A stretch of 46,470 nucleotides of DNA from a virus, in IMG/VR virus record IMGVR_UViG_3300029309_000071, positions 1 to 46,470 of that record; one strand, 5' to 3'. The notes beneath the pieces are model-generated. The model ran no database searches. It saw only the letters and a program-made list of their open reading frames with translations, and was not told the DNA's origin. The first letter of the stretch is position 1. Each line of letters starts with the position of its first letter. Below, in pieces: positions 15,028 through 22,751 of this stretch. The translations under genes were made by a program, and so were the position numbers.

Positions 15028-15171
15028 ATGGAAAAACTAACTGAATACGAATTACTAAAAAGACTTGATAACGAGTTTGCAGATGTAGACTTTAGTGTGC
15101 GAGACTGTGCGACTAAAGGTGTAGTAGCTGTGGTTTATTTTTATGAAGATAAATTTGAGGAGAGTGCATGA
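15028..15171 (+). CDS. Hypothetical early protein, 47 aa
   Basis: ATG 15028 opens a 47-codon gene (MEKLTEYELLKRLDNEFADV at its start) ending in ATGATG, where it overlaps the next gene. A TAAGGAGTAA ribosome site lies 8 bases upstream, within the same leader sequence as the minus-strand cassettes. The product is small and acidic, with no recognised family. It is the first gene of the plus-strand block and so is probably expressed at once after infection. Confidence 0.7.
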   Translation: MEKLTEYELLKRLDNEFADVDFSVRDCATKGVVAVVYFYEDKFEESA

Positions 15172-15542
15172 TGTCTAATTTATCAAATATAACAGCAAAT
15201 GGTAATGTAGAAAGTAAAAATGGGGAGCATTTTGCTAATGAACTTCATAAAGTGGCAGATATGTTAAGACTAGAAGAAAAAGAGTTTTTACAGTCTTATT
15301 CTTACTTATCAGAAAAAGATTATTATTTAACAATTAAATTTATTCTTAACTTAATTAAAGAACATTATCGAACTCAATACCCAAATGAACCTATTAATAA
15401 AGTTATTGATACTGATACTTTCGATGAAATGTGGGGAGAAGAAGTATATGAAACTTGGGGTGAAGAATTTTATGAACTAATAGAAGATAAAAATTGTTTA
15501 AACTTTTGGAAATTAACCAAACAAAAGGAGTTGGCACAATGA
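15168..15542 (+). CDS. Hypothetical early protein, 124 aa
   Basis: This 124-residue acidic protein starts MMSNLSNITANGNVESKNGE and is mostly helical (HKVADMLRLEEKEFLQSYSY), with repeated Trp-Gly-Glu-Glu units near residues 84-99 (WGEEVYETWGEEFYEL). I do not recognise it. The start is at the first or second of two adjacent ATGs overlapping the upstream stop. The stop overlaps the next ATG, so it belongs to a translationally coupled early string. Confidence 0.75.
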   Translation: MMSNLSNITANGNVESKNGEHFANELHKVADMLRLEEKEFLQSYSYLSEKDYYLTIKFILNLIKEHYRTQYPNEPINKVIDTDTFDEMWGEEVYETWGEEFYELIEDKNCLNFWKLTKQKELAQ

Positions 15543-15697
15543 AACATATCAAAAACTGTATAGACGTATTCATGCACAATCTATTCATTCGTAGAATGTC
15601 TAGGAAGTATGACAAGCCATTTAACCAAATCAAATGGGTTGAGATGACCAAACGTGAGCAATCAGACTTTATAGACTTTGTGAGGGTGAAGAGATGA
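15539..15697 (+). CDS. Hypothetical basic early protein, 52 aa
   Basis: The coding region starts at ATG 15539, overlapping the previous stop (ATGA), with AAGGAG 7 bases upstream. It encodes 52 residues (MKHIKNCIDVFMHNLFIRRM...). It is basic and helical with no recognised motif. A longer frame from 15494 is not preferred because it starts inside the previous gene without a ribosome site. Confidence 0.65.
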   Translation: MKHIKNCIDVFMHNLFIRRMSRKYDKPFNQIKWVEMTKREQSDFIDFVRVKR

Positions 15698-15903
15698 GCG
15701 ATATAAGAATTTGTAATGTATGTAATACGAAAGATGAGTATGAAAATATGATTATGGATATTGTTGAAATATTAGAATGTTCAGAGGAAACAATTGAACA
15801 ATGGGAAGCCAATAACACAAATATAGATTTATGTGATTGGTTTTGCATGTCTTGTTGTGAAAAGGTTGGTAATGAAATTGAAAAGGTTAAAAACAATGAG
15901 TAG
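15694..15903 (+). CDS. Small cysteine-rich, probable zinc-binding protein
   Basis: The 69-residue acidic protein has CNVC at residues 7-10 and a second Cys group near residues 47-55 (CDWFCMSCCEK), the spacing of a zinc ribbon or zinc finger. Phage proteins of this size and type often bind host transcription or replication proteins. That is a general expectation; nothing here identifies the target. Its ATG overlaps the preceding stop. Confidence 0.7.
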   Translation: MSDIRICNVCNTKDEYENMIMDIVEILECSEETIEQWEANNTNIDLCDWFCMSCCEKVGNEIEKVKNNE

Positions 15904-15933
15904 ATTAAAAAATTTCTTAATAAAGGATGGTGA

Positions 15934-16197
15934 ATGATAATGAGTGATGAAGAGAATACTAAAATACTAGAACATATTAGTTTTGTGATAACAGGACTGA
16001 ATGTGTTTCGTAACCGAGAGGATTTACTAACTGATTTGTTTAACCATGTGGAAGCAGAACTATTGAGTAATCCTATACCCATTACAGATGAAAATATTGT
16101 AAAGTCTGTGATAAGCTTTATGGAGAGCCTGTGTATTGATGCAGTTTCTTCAAAAGATTTAGAAGAAATGGCAGAACAAGCGAGGACTACCCTTTAA
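15934..16197 (+). CDS. Hypothetical acidic early protein, 87 aa
   Basis: The 87-residue protein begins at ATG 15934 (a second ATG lies two codons on), with AAAGGATGG upstream. It is acidic and helical (LTDLFNHVEAELLSNPIPIT, then SVISFMESLCIDAVSSKDLE). No family is recognised. Its stop codon lies inside the stem of a terminator, so it closes the first early transcript. Confidence 0.7.
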   Translation: MIMSDEENTKILEHISFVITGLNVFRNREDLLTDLFNHVEAELLSNPIPITDENIVKSVISFMESLCIDAVSSKDLEEMAEQARTTL

Positions 16198-16240
16198 ATT
16201 AACTAACTCGTTCGATACTATAAGGGTAGTTTTTGTTTTA
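16186..16240 (+). terminator. Terminator overlapping the end of the 87-aa gene
   Basis: ACTACCCTT (16186-16194) pairs with AAGGGTAGT (16222-16230) as a perfect 9-bp stem with a 27-base loop, followed by TTTTGTTTTATT. The left arm includes the last codons of the gene, so ribosomes finishing translation could affect termination. Confidence 0.65.
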
Positions 16241-16500
16241 TTAGTTTGGCTAGGAGTGAGCCTTTGTAAAAGCCTAGAAGTCTGAGCTATTTTATATAGA
16301 GTGATGAAGTAAGGTTAAGGATAAAAGTAAATGAGAACTAAACCACCATGCACTAGCCATTTTAGTTTACGACTGGGGTGTAACAGGAAGCAAATATTTA
16401 ATTATTTATTTCATATACTCCTAAGTTACCCTAGTCGTAATTTAATAGTCTCTTGCTAGTTTAGACTTGAAACCGAACTAGCACTTAGTTAAACGGAGGT
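16241..16500 (+). other. Structured intergenic region with nested inverted repeats
   Basis: This 260-base gap has no credible gene. It contains GGCTAGG...CCTAG (about 16249-16285), TTACGACT...AGTCGTAA with further pairing inside (16367-16384 with 16425-16440), and GCTAGTT/AACTAGC (16455-16461 and 16476-16482). The last hairpin ends about 15 bases before the AACGGAGG ribosome site of the next gene. It could be a structured leader, an attenuator or a small RNA. Confidence 0.5.
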
Positions 16501-16504
16501 AATT

Positions 16505-16750
16505 ATGACTAAGACTGAAATATATATTAAACTTACGGACTTACAGACCGGAGCATTAAAACATCTAACTGAAAAGCTTAGAAGTTTTAATAGACATTGT
16601 ATTGATAGAGAGCTAGAGAGACCTGAAGGTGATGAAGATTATTCTTATGTTGCTAGTTGTGCTATTGACCTAGACTATCTAGAAACTATCAATAATGAAG
16701 TATCAGAAATTTTAGAACAGTTGGAGAAACATAAGCTTTATGATAGGTGA
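16505..16750 (+). CDS. Hypothetical early protein, 81 aa
   Basis: The product has 81 residues and begins MTKTEIYIKLTDLQTGALKH. It is acidic and helical, with a short Asp/Glu/Tyr middle (LERPEGDEDYSYVASCAIDL). No family is recognised. ACGGAGG lies 6 bases before the ATG, a strong ribosome site. The 3' end overlaps the next start. Confidence 0.7.
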   Translation: MTKTEIYIKLTDLQTGALKHLTEKLRSFNRHCIDRELERPEGDEDYSYVASCAIDLDYLETINNEVSEILEQLEKHKLYDR

Positions 16751-16931
16751 GTTGATTTCACAATACGGTAGACCGCAAAGCCGAGAAGCTTTTATCTTTA
16801 AAAACCGAAAAGGGTTTTTTGTTGAGCTTTATCGTGAAACTATGCTCATTAGAGTAGTTGAATGTTTTGACCGTTCCCAAAGCTATGCTGAAGATGTCGC
16901 AGAGAATTGGGTACAAAAAATTTTAAACTGA
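16740..16931 (+). CDS. Hypothetical early protein, 63 aa
   Basis: This 63-residue protein (MIGELISQYGRPQSREAFIF...) looks like a small strand-strand-helix domain with the segment GFFVELYRETMLIRVVECFD. It has no recognised family. It lacks its own ribosome site and overlaps the previous gene by 11 bases, so its translation is probably coupled. Confidence 0.65.
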   Translation: MIGELISQYGRPQSREAFIFKNRKGFFVELYRETMLIRVVECFDRSQSYAEDVAENWVQKILN

Positions 16932-16939
16932 GGTGACTT

Positions 16940-17113
16940 ATGAAAACTTATGTCGTTCATGCTATACAACCAACACACTACAAACTAGAAGTACAAGCCA
17001 AGTCTATTAAAGAAGCTTTAAAAGTTGCTGAAGAGACTGGAGCTAGTGATTGGTCTTTCATTGAATACGGAGCATGGGAGTATGACCATATTGGTGAGGT
17101 GTTTGATGAGTAA
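16940..17113 (+). CDS. Hypothetical early protein, 57 aa
   Basis: ATG 16940, preceded by GAGGTGACTT, opens a 57-codon gene. The product (MKTYVVHAIQPTHYKLEVQA, then KSIKEALKVAEETGASDWSF) has a strand-strand-helix pattern with a C-terminal acidic tail. It is unrecognised but has the order and spacing of a real gene. The end overlaps the next start. Confidence 0.65.
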   Translation: MKTYVVHAIQPTHYKLEVQAKSIKEALKVAEETGASDWSFIEYGAWEYDHIGEVFDE

Positions 17114-17213
17114 TTTAATAGAATTACTACTTGCCCTTATATTCTTTTTTGTGTTAGGCTTTTTTGTGTGGGAATCAACTAAGTTGGTTGATGACAAGAA
17201 GAGGAAGAAGTAA
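17106..17213 (+). CDS. Tiny single-span membrane protein, 35 aa
   Basis: ATG 17106 overlaps the previous stop by 8 bases and encodes 35 residues. Residues 4-24 (LIELLLALIFFFVLGFFVWES in part) form one membrane helix, and the tail DDKKRKK is strongly basic, so the C-terminus should face the cytoplasm. A GGTGAGG stretch about 9 bases upstream can serve as ribosome site. It is too short to assign; it could alter the host membrane early in infection. Confidence 0.55.
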   Translation: MSNLIELLLALIFFFVLGFFVWESTKLVDDKKRKK

Positions 17214-17353
17214 TGGATTTATTTTTAAAACTTTGTACTGATATAGTTAAAGAATTAACGGAAGACTTACCAATTGAGCAAAACCTTGAGTATTGTGAGG
17301 ACTGTGGTGACCCTGTTGATAAGTGTTCTGGTTACAAGTGTTGGATAAGATGA
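17213..17353 (+). CDS. Small zinc-finger-like protein, 46 aa
   Basis: This starts at ATG 17213, within TAATG at the previous stop and with GAGGAAGAAG upstream. The 46-residue product has four cysteines in the order C-x2-C-x6-C-x4-C (YCEDCGDPVDKCSGYKCW), a plausible zinc-binding knuckle, after an acidic helix. It overlaps the next gene by 4 bases. Function is unknown. Confidence 0.65.
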   Translation: MDLFLKLCTDIVKELTEDLPIEQNLEYCEDCGDPVDKCSGYKCWIR

Positions 17354-17541
17354 GAACTAGACCGATAGATGTTTTCCTTATGAAAAAATTTAATGAGTAT
17401 TGTAACGAACAATTATATTTTAATACTTTAACAAAACAAAAAAACTTTGAAGACTTTATAACTACTAATAAAAGTTTTTTAGTAGCTTTGTATGTGAAAC
17501 AAAGGAGAATGAATAAATTAATTATAAAGATGGAGGAATAA
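17350..17541 (+). CDS. Hypothetical early protein, 63 aa
   Basis: The ATG at 17350 overlaps the preceding TGA and gives a 63-residue basic protein (MRTRPIDVFLMKKFNEYCNE at the start). The middle LTKQKNFEDFITTNKSFLVA resembles small helical host-interaction proteins only in a general way. No family is recognised. It directly abuts the TonB-shaped gene. Confidence 0.6.
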   Translation: MRTRPIDVFLMKKFNEYCNEQLYFNTLTKQKNFEDFITTNKSFLVALYVKQRRMNKLIIKMEE

Positions 17542-18279
17542 ATGAAAAATTTAGTAATATCAACTTTAATAACTTTAGTGTTGGTAACTGCTGCTTATGT
17601 ATTGCTTGGTAATTATGTCAAGCAAACTGTGAGTGACACACCAGCTTATGTCGAAGAATTTAATAAGACTAAACAAATTTTATTAGCTAGGCTTGATAGT
17701 TTAGAAACAGAGAATGCCGAATTAAAATTAGAAAATGATGGTATCTTTCAAACTGTATTGATAGCAGAACGAAATTTAAAAACTTTAGAAAACTTTACTA
17801 GACAGGTCGAAGCAGACTATCTTAGTTTACAAGATGAGTTTTTAATTATGCAAGGAGATTTAATACTGATAAAACAAGACGGTGTTATTTTAAAAACCCA
17901 AACAAACAGCAGTATTGCTGAATTAAAAGCAATGTTAGCCTTGTTACAAACGAAGCCCTCAGAGGCGATAGTAGAGCCTGTAAAAGCAGAGCCTTATGTT
18001 GTCTCTAATGAGGTAGAAAAAGTTGTAGCAGAGCCTGTGGCTTGTCCTAAGCCTATAAAAAATAGAAGTTTCTCTTATTATATTAAGAATGTTAGTTTGA
18101 ATAGGTCTGTGGCTTTTAGAATTGTGTATGATTTAGAGTTGGGAGAGCCTACTAATATAGAGTTTGAAGCGAACCCACCTGTCAGTTTACGAAGAGCTAC
18201 TATTAGATATTTAAATAGTTTAGATTTTGGGGAGGCTACTGCTGAAAACTGTTCAATTCCCTTTAAGGTTAATGTTTGA
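17542..18279 (+). CDS. Membrane-anchored TonB-like protein with coiled coil
   Basis: The 245-residue protein has an N-terminal membrane anchor (about residues 4-24), a long coiled coil (about 40-140), a Glu/Pro/Val/Lys-rich linker (about 141-170, including EAIVEPVKAEPYV) and a compact C-terminal domain. That domain (SVAFRIVYDLELGEPTNIEF, then RRATIRYLNSLDFGEATAEN and IPFKV) follows the strand-helix-strand pattern of TonB C-terminal domains. TonB links inner-membrane energy to outer-membrane receptors. The match is by pattern only. An alternative is a spanin-like or other envelope-spanning protein. Confidence 0.5.
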   Translation: MKNLVISTLITLVLVTAAYVLLGNYVKQTVSDTPAYVEEFNKTKQILLARLDSLETENAELKLENDGIFQTVLIAERNLKTLENFTRQVEADYLSLQDEFLIMQGDLILIKQDGVILKTQTNSSIAELKAMLALLQTKPSEAIVEPVKAEPYVVSNEVEKVVAEPVACPKPIKNRSFSYYIKNVSLNRSVAFRIVYDLELGEPTNIEFEANPPVSLRRATIRYLNSLDFGEATAENCSIPFKVNV

Positions 18280-18281
18280 TT

Positions 18282-18479
18282 ATGACTGAAAGTATTGTTT
18301 TAAATAAAGAATTATTTAGAAAATTTGATAATTTTGTTATTAAAAATTATGAAAATATTTTTAATAAAGATAAAGTAGTTTATGAGGTTGAATTTTTAGG
18401 TAATGAAAACTTTAGAATTACTTTACACAACAATAAAGCCATGTCTTTAGGTAAAATAATTGCAGAAATTGCTGTTTAG
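18282..18479 (+). CDS. Hypothetical early protein, 65 aa
   Basis: Starting at ATG 18282, just past the previous stop, it encodes 65 residues (MTESIVLNKELFRKFDNFVI...). The sequence suggests an alpha helix followed by a beta hairpin (YEVEFLGNENFRITLHNNKA). No family is recognised. The next promoter begins 3 bases after its stop. Confidence 0.6.
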   Translation: MTESIVLNKELFRKFDNFVIKNYENIFNKDKVVYEVEFLGNENFRITLHNNKAMSLGKIIAEIAV

Positions 18480-18482
18480 CTA

Positions 18483-18510
18483 TTGACAAGGTTTTTAAAT
18501 TTACTATAAT
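18483..18510 (+). promoter_or_regulatory. Near-perfect sigma70 promoter of the SSB unit
   Basis: TTGACA (18483-18488), 16 bases, TATAAT (18505-18510). Both boxes are exact. It drives the SSB-like gene, whose unit ends at a strong terminator 750 bases later, so this protein probably has a separate high-level transcript. Confidence 0.8.
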
Positions 18511-18543
18511 ATTCTATGAAATTGTGCCGAAACGGAGGAATCT

Positions 18544-18981
18544 ATGGCAATACAAGAAGGAATAGCTTATTGGGCTAGTGTTACGACTCCAAATACTAAG
18601 TTTGAACCTGTTTATACAGTAGACTTAGTAGTGAGTGACGATGTCGCCAAAGACTTTGAAAGTCGTGGTTTTAAAGTAAAAGAGATTACCATGAATGACG
18701 AAGTTGTTGGAAAAGCAATTACATTTAAGAGAAAGGTTAATGGACCAAATGGTTTGGTTCGTCAACCTCCTAAACTTTTAGATGCAAATAAAGTACCTTT
18801 AGATGAGTTGGTTGGTAATGGCTCTAAAGTCAAAGTCCAGTATAATGAGTGGGAGACATCTAATAAGTACGGAGACTTTAAAGGCTTGGATTTTCAAGCC
18901 ATGCAAGTGATTGATTTAGTTCAATATAAATCTAGTGATGGTTCAGAGTTTGATGCCATCGAAGGAGGAGAAGAGTTCTAA
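18544..18981 (+). CDS. Single-stranded DNA-binding protein (T7 gp2.5-like)
   Basis: The 145-residue protein begins MAIQEGIAYWASVTTPNTKF and has an OB-fold-like series of strands (YTVDLVVSDDVAKDFESRGF; KVKVQYNEWETSNKYGDFKG), ending in an acidic tail (DGSEFDAIEGGEEF). The acidic tail is the usual docking site for polymerase and helicase in phage SSBs. It comes just before primase-helicase and polymerase genes. CGGAGG stands 6 bases before the ATG. The strong promoter and terminator around it suit a protein needed in many copies. Confidence 0.8.
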   Translation: MAIQEGIAYWASVTTPNTKFEPVYTVDLVVSDDVAKDFESRGFKVKEITMNDEVVGKAITFKRKVNGPNGLVRQPPKLLDANKVPLDELVGNGSKVKVQYNEWETSNKYGDFKGLDFQAMQVIDLVQYKSSDGSEFDAIEGGEEF

Positions 18982-19232
18982 TGATTATTAGTATTAAAAA
19001 CGAAGAAGGTGAAGTTACTAACTTTGATGTTAGTGCAATAGCTGATGAGCAAAAGAAAAATGATGCTACTGTTATGGTAAATAAGGTAGGTAATCTTTCT
19101 GTTATTATCGAAGCTTTAGACTTTGCTAGTCGTACACACAGAGCAAACTTAGAAGAGCTATTAAAAGGCTGTCCTGAGTCGCAAGTGGAAGAGGATGCTG
19201 AAGAATCTACTGAAGATTCTGAGGAAACCTAA
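18981..19232 (+). CDS. Hypothetical acidic protein in the SSB unit, 83 aa
   Basis: The 83-residue protein begins MIISIKNEEGEVTNFDVSAI and ends in a run of Glu, Asp and Ser (VEEDAEESTEDSEET). The middle helix (MVNKVGNLSVIIEALDFASR) may mediate dimer formation. It starts inside TAATG at the SSB stop, so it is translationally coupled. An accessory role in replication is inferred from position only. Confidence 0.7.
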   Translation: MIISIKNEEGEVTNFDVSAIADEQKKNDATVMVNKVGNLSVIIEALDFASRTHRANLEELLKGCPESQVEEDAEESTEDSEET

Positions 19233-19256
19233 CCACACTTTTTATCATAAATTTAG

Positions 19257-19287
19257 ATAGGGTGTCTTCGGATGCCCTATTTTTTTG
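19257..19287 (+). terminator. Terminator of the SSB unit (UUCG loop)
   Basis: ATAGGGTGTC-TTCG-GATGCCCTAT forms a 10-bp stem (two G-T pairs) with a UUCG loop and is followed by seven T residues. It ends only 10 bases before the primase-helicase ATG. Read-through would be needed for the downstream genes unless they have another promoter. Confidence 0.9.
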
Positions 19288-19296
19288 AGGTCAAAG

Positions 19297-20967
19297 ATGG
19301 AAAACACATTAAAATTTAAAAAGTATCACTTGCCTTGTCCGGCTTGTGGTAGTAGCGATGCTCTTTCGGTTAATGAGAATGGTTCAGCTAAGTGTTTTAG
19401 TTGTGATGAGTTTTTTCCGAAAGGAGTGGACAAGCCAACAGATATAATACATAGTAAAACTAATATGACAGAAACAGTTAGAGAACTAAATGCTCATGGT
19501 GGAGTCTTCGCTAAGTTAGCAGATAGAAATATCTCAAGAGAGACTGCGGAAAAGTATGGAGTTAAAACTGTTTATGATAGTGCTGGGCAAATAGCCCAAC
19601 ATATTTATCCTTTATATATCAACAACGAACTAACCTCTAATAAGATTAGATATGTTCGAGACAAAAAGTTTAGCTACGATGTCAGTCCTCAAGGGGTTGG
19701 CTTGTTTGGTCAACAACTATTCAAAGAAGGTGGGAAGTATTTAACCATAACTGAGGGTGAGTGTGATGCTATGTCGGCTTACGAATTATTAGGCAGTAAG
19801 TGGGCAGTAGTTTCTATTATCAGAGGAGCTTCCGGAGCAGTTAAAGATATTAAAGAGAACTTAGAATACATAGAAAGCTTTGATAATATTGTCATTTGTT
19901 TTGATAAAGATAGACAAGGCATTGAGTCAGCTAAGAAAGTTGCTAGTATTCTTAAACCCGGCAAGGCTAAGATAGTCACTCTACCTAATGGTTACAAAGA
20001 TGCTAATGATATGCTTCTTAAAGGCAAATACAAAGAGTTTGTTAGTGCTTGGTGGGATGCTAAACTTTATACTCCTAGTGGTATCATTAGAGTATCAGAG
20101 AAGAAAGATGCTTTTTTAGATAGGGAAAAGAAAGAATCCGTGCCTTATCCTTGGGCGGGACTAAATGAAAAGCTTTATGGTATGCGACAAGGTGAGTTGG
20201 TAACTCTTACTGGGGGTACAGGACTTGGTAAATCAAGTGTAACTAGAGAGTTAGAACACTGGTTAGTGCAACAGACAAATGATAATGTAGGTATTATAGC
20301 TTTGGAAGAAGATTGGCGAAGAACAGTTGATGGTATACTTTCTATCGAAGCCAATGCCCGATTATACATTGACCAAGAAAGGGAGAGGTTTGATGAGTCA
20401 ACTTTGATGTCTATGTTTGATAAGGTTTTTAAAGATGACAAGGTATTTATACATGCTCATTTTGGTACTAATCAAATAGATGATATTTTTGCTAAGCTTA
20501 GATACTTAATAGTTGGTTGTGATTGTCGTTGGGTGGTGGTAGACCACTTACACATGCTTGTCAGTGCCTTAGAAGAGGGTGACGAAAGACGAGCCATAGA
20601 TAATATTATGACTAGACTTAGAAGTTTAGTTGAGGAGACAGGAGCTGGAGTGTTTTTAGTTTCACACCTGAGAAGGGTTGATGGCAACAAAGGACATGAG
20701 AATGGTATTGAAGTTTCTTTATCACACTTGAGAGGGTCTAATAGCATTGGACAATTAAGTGATTGTGTGATAGCATTAGAGAGGAATCAACAGTCCGATG
20801 ACCCAGAAGAGGCAAGGACTACTAGACTTAGAATCTTGAAGTCTAGATATACAGGGGATGTCGGTATGGCAACTGCTTTAATTTATGATAAAGAAACCGG
20901 AAGGTTATCAGAAACTTATGACACAGATTTTGACATACAAGATAATCAAACTTCAATAGCTTTTTAA
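19297..20967 (+). CDS. Primase-helicase (T7 gp4-like)
   Basis: The preferred start is ATG 19297, giving 556 residues. Residues 14-36 form a zinc ribbon (CPACG...CFSC). A TOPRIM primase core follows, with ITEGECDAMSAYELL near residue 150 and the FDKD motif near 202. The helicase half has Walker A GGTGLGKSS near residue 310 and a Walker B-like VVVDHLHM, then SHLRRVDG. It unwinds the fork and makes primers for the phage polymerase. The final acidic segment (ETYDTDFDIQDNQ) resembles the polymerase-binding tail of T7 gp4. The stop overlaps the polymerase ATG by one base. Confidence 0.93.
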   Translation: MENTLKFKKYHLPCPACGSSDALSVNENGSAKCFSCDEFFPKGVDKPTDIIHSKTNMTETVRELNAHGGVFAKLADRNISRETAEKYGVKTVYDSAGQIAQHIYPLYINNELTSNKIRYVRDKKFSYDVSPQGVGLFGQQLFKEGGKYLTITEGECDAMSAYELLGSKWAVVSIIRGASGAVKDIKENLEYIESFDNIVICFDKDRQGIESAKKVASILKPGKAKIVTLPNGYKDANDMLLKGKYKEFVSAWWDAKLYTPSGIIRVSEKKDAFLDREKKESVPYPWAGLNEKLYGMRQGELVTLTGGTGLGKSSVTRELEHWLVQQTNDNVGIIALEEDWRRTVDGILSIEANARLYIDQERERFDESTLMSMFDKVFKDDKVFIHAHFGTNQIDDIFAKLRYLIVGCDCRWVVVDHLHMLVSALEEGDERRAIDNIMTRLRSLVEETGAGVFLVSHLRRVDGNKGHENGIEVSLSHLRGSNSIGQLSDCVIALERNQQSDDPEEARTTRLRILKSRYTGDVGMATALIYDKETGRLSETYDTDFDIQDNQTSIAF

Positions 20968-22751
20968 TGGAACTTGTCTTTGATATAGAAACAAATGGAT
21001 TACTTTGGGCATCATCATTAAAAGATAAAGAAACAGGCGAGGTAATTAATTTACCACCTGCTTCAACTATTTGGTGTATTGTTGCTGTTGATAGTTCAGA
21101 CAAGATATATAGTTTTAAACCAGACAGAATTGACGAGGGCATTGAGTTTTTAAAGTCTGCTGATAATTTAGTTGGGCATAATATTTTAGGCTTTGATATT
21201 CCGGCTATAGATAGGATAAAGCAGGTAAACTTATGTGACCATGCTAATATTATTGATACTTTGACCTTATCAAGATTATTACATCCTACTAGGGAAGGGG
21301 GACATAGCCTAGAAAAGTGGGGTTGGAAACTCAACTGCCCTAAGTCAACTGCACCGGTTTTTACAGAATACAGTGATGAAATGTTAGATTATTGTATTCA
21401 AGATGTTAAATTAAATAAAAAAGTTTTAGAAAAACTTAGACAAGATAGTAAGGGTTTTTCTAAAGAGTCTGTTAGTTTAGAACACAATACCACCAACATA
21501 TTAATAGAACAAGAACTAAATGGTTTTCTGTTTGATGAGAGAAGAGCAATAGATTTATTAAGTTGTTTGAATCAAAGAAAAAAAGAAGTAGAAGATGAAG
21601 TTCATGCTACTTTTAAGCCTAAGTGGATTCCTGTTAAGGAAGTTATACCCAAGCTTAAAAAAGATGGCACTTTATCAAAATCTGGACTTACCTCCGTTGA
21701 GTATCAGGAAAGAGTTGAAACTAATGACACTACTCCTTTTATGAGAAAAGAACTTAGAGAATTTAATCTCGGCTCTCGTCAACAGATTGGCGAGTATCTT
21801 ATTGATTTTGGTTGGCAACCTAAAAGGTTTACCCCTACCGGACAACCAATAGTTGATGAAGGAACTCTAAGCAAGATTGCACATATTAAAGAAGCTCAGT
21901 TAATAGCTGAATATTTATTAATACAAAAACGGGTTGGTCAAATAGAGTCTTGGATAGATAATATTAAAGACGATGGTAGGGTGCATGGTGCTGTTATTTC
22001 TACTGGCACAATTACTGGTAGAATGTCGCATCGAAATCCTAACATGGCTCAAGTACCGGCAGTATACAGTCCTTATGGTAAAGAGTGTCGTGCTTGTTGG
22101 ACAGTGCCAAAAGGTTATAAGTTAGTAGGTATAGATGCTTCAGGGCTAGAACTAAGGATGTTAGCTCACTATATGTCAGACGAGGAATATATAAATGAAA
22201 TTATCAATGGAGACATTCACACAACTAATCAAGAGTTTGCTGGACTTAAATCAAGAGACGAGGCTAAAACTTTCATCTATGCACTTATATACGGAGCAGG
22301 AGATGAAAAAATTGGAAGCATCGTTGCAGGAAATAGAGCAGATGGTAAACAACTGCGAGAACAGTTTCTTGCTAGTTTACCAGCACTTAAATCTCTTAAG
22401 ACAAGAGTTGAGACAGCGGCTCAAAGAAATTTCCTCAAAGGATTAGACGGTAGAAAGATATTTTTAAGACACAAACATGCTGCTTTGAACTCTTTATTAC
22501 AAGGAGGAGGAGCTATAGTAATGAAAAAAGCTTTAATTTTATTGCATAACAAACTAAAAGAAGCTAAGATTAATTTTAAGTTTGTTGCAAACATTCACGA
22601 TGAATGGCAACTTGAGGTCAAAGAAAGCCAAGCAGAACGAGCAGGACAATTAGCTGTTCAGAGTATTCAAGATGCCGGTGAGTACTTTAATATGCGATGT
22701 CCTCTCGATGGCGAATACAAAGTCGGAGACAACTGGAGTGAAACCCACTAA
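20967..22751 (+). CDS. Family A DNA polymerase with 3'-5' exonuclease
   Basis: The 594-residue polymerase opens with the exonuclease I motif LVFDIETNG (D6, E8), and further exonuclease motifs include LVGHNILGFD and YCIQDVKLN. The polymerase domain has motif A GIDASGLELRMLAHY (Asp near residue 390), motif B in KTFIYALIYGAGD, and motif C ANIHDEWQLEV (D545, E546). There is no 5'-3' exonuclease domain. It is shorter than T7 gp5 (704 residues). Together with the preceding primase-helicase and the SSB-like protein it makes a full replisome. Confidence 0.95.
   Translation: MELVFDIETNGLLWASSLKDKETGEVINLPPASTIWCIVAVDSSDKIYSFKPDRIDEGIEFLKSADNLVGHNILGFDIPAIDRIKQVNLCDHANIIDTLTLSRLLHPTREGGHSLEKWGWKLNCPKSTAPVFTEYSDEMLDYCIQDVKLNKKVLEKLRQDSKGFSKESVSLEHNTTNILIEQELNGFLFDERRAIDLLSCLNQRKKEVEDEVHATFKPKWIPVKEVIPKLKKDGTLSKSGLTSVEYQERVETNDTTPFMRKELREFNLGSRQQIGEYLIDFGWQPKRFTPTGQPIVDEGTLSKIAHIKEAQLIAEYLLIQKRVGQIESWIDNIKDDGRVHGAVISTGTITGRMSHRNPNMAQVPAVYSPYGKECRACWTVPKGYKLVGIDASGLELRMLAHYMSDEEYINEIINGDIHTTNQEFAGLKSRDEAKTFIYALIYGAGDEKIGSIVAGNRADGKQLREQFLASLPALKSLKTRVETAAQRNFLKGLDGRKIFLRHKHAALNSLLQGGGAIVMKKALILLHNKLKEAKINFKFVANIHDEWQLEVKESQAERAGQLAVQSIQDAGEYFNMRCPLDGEYKVGDNWSETH

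Noticed and set aside
17025-17105. N-terminal extension of the tiny membrane protein
   Set aside because: The extension lies inside the 57-residue gene and lacks a ribosome site. The ATG at 17106 overlaps the previous stop, as elsewhere in this operon.
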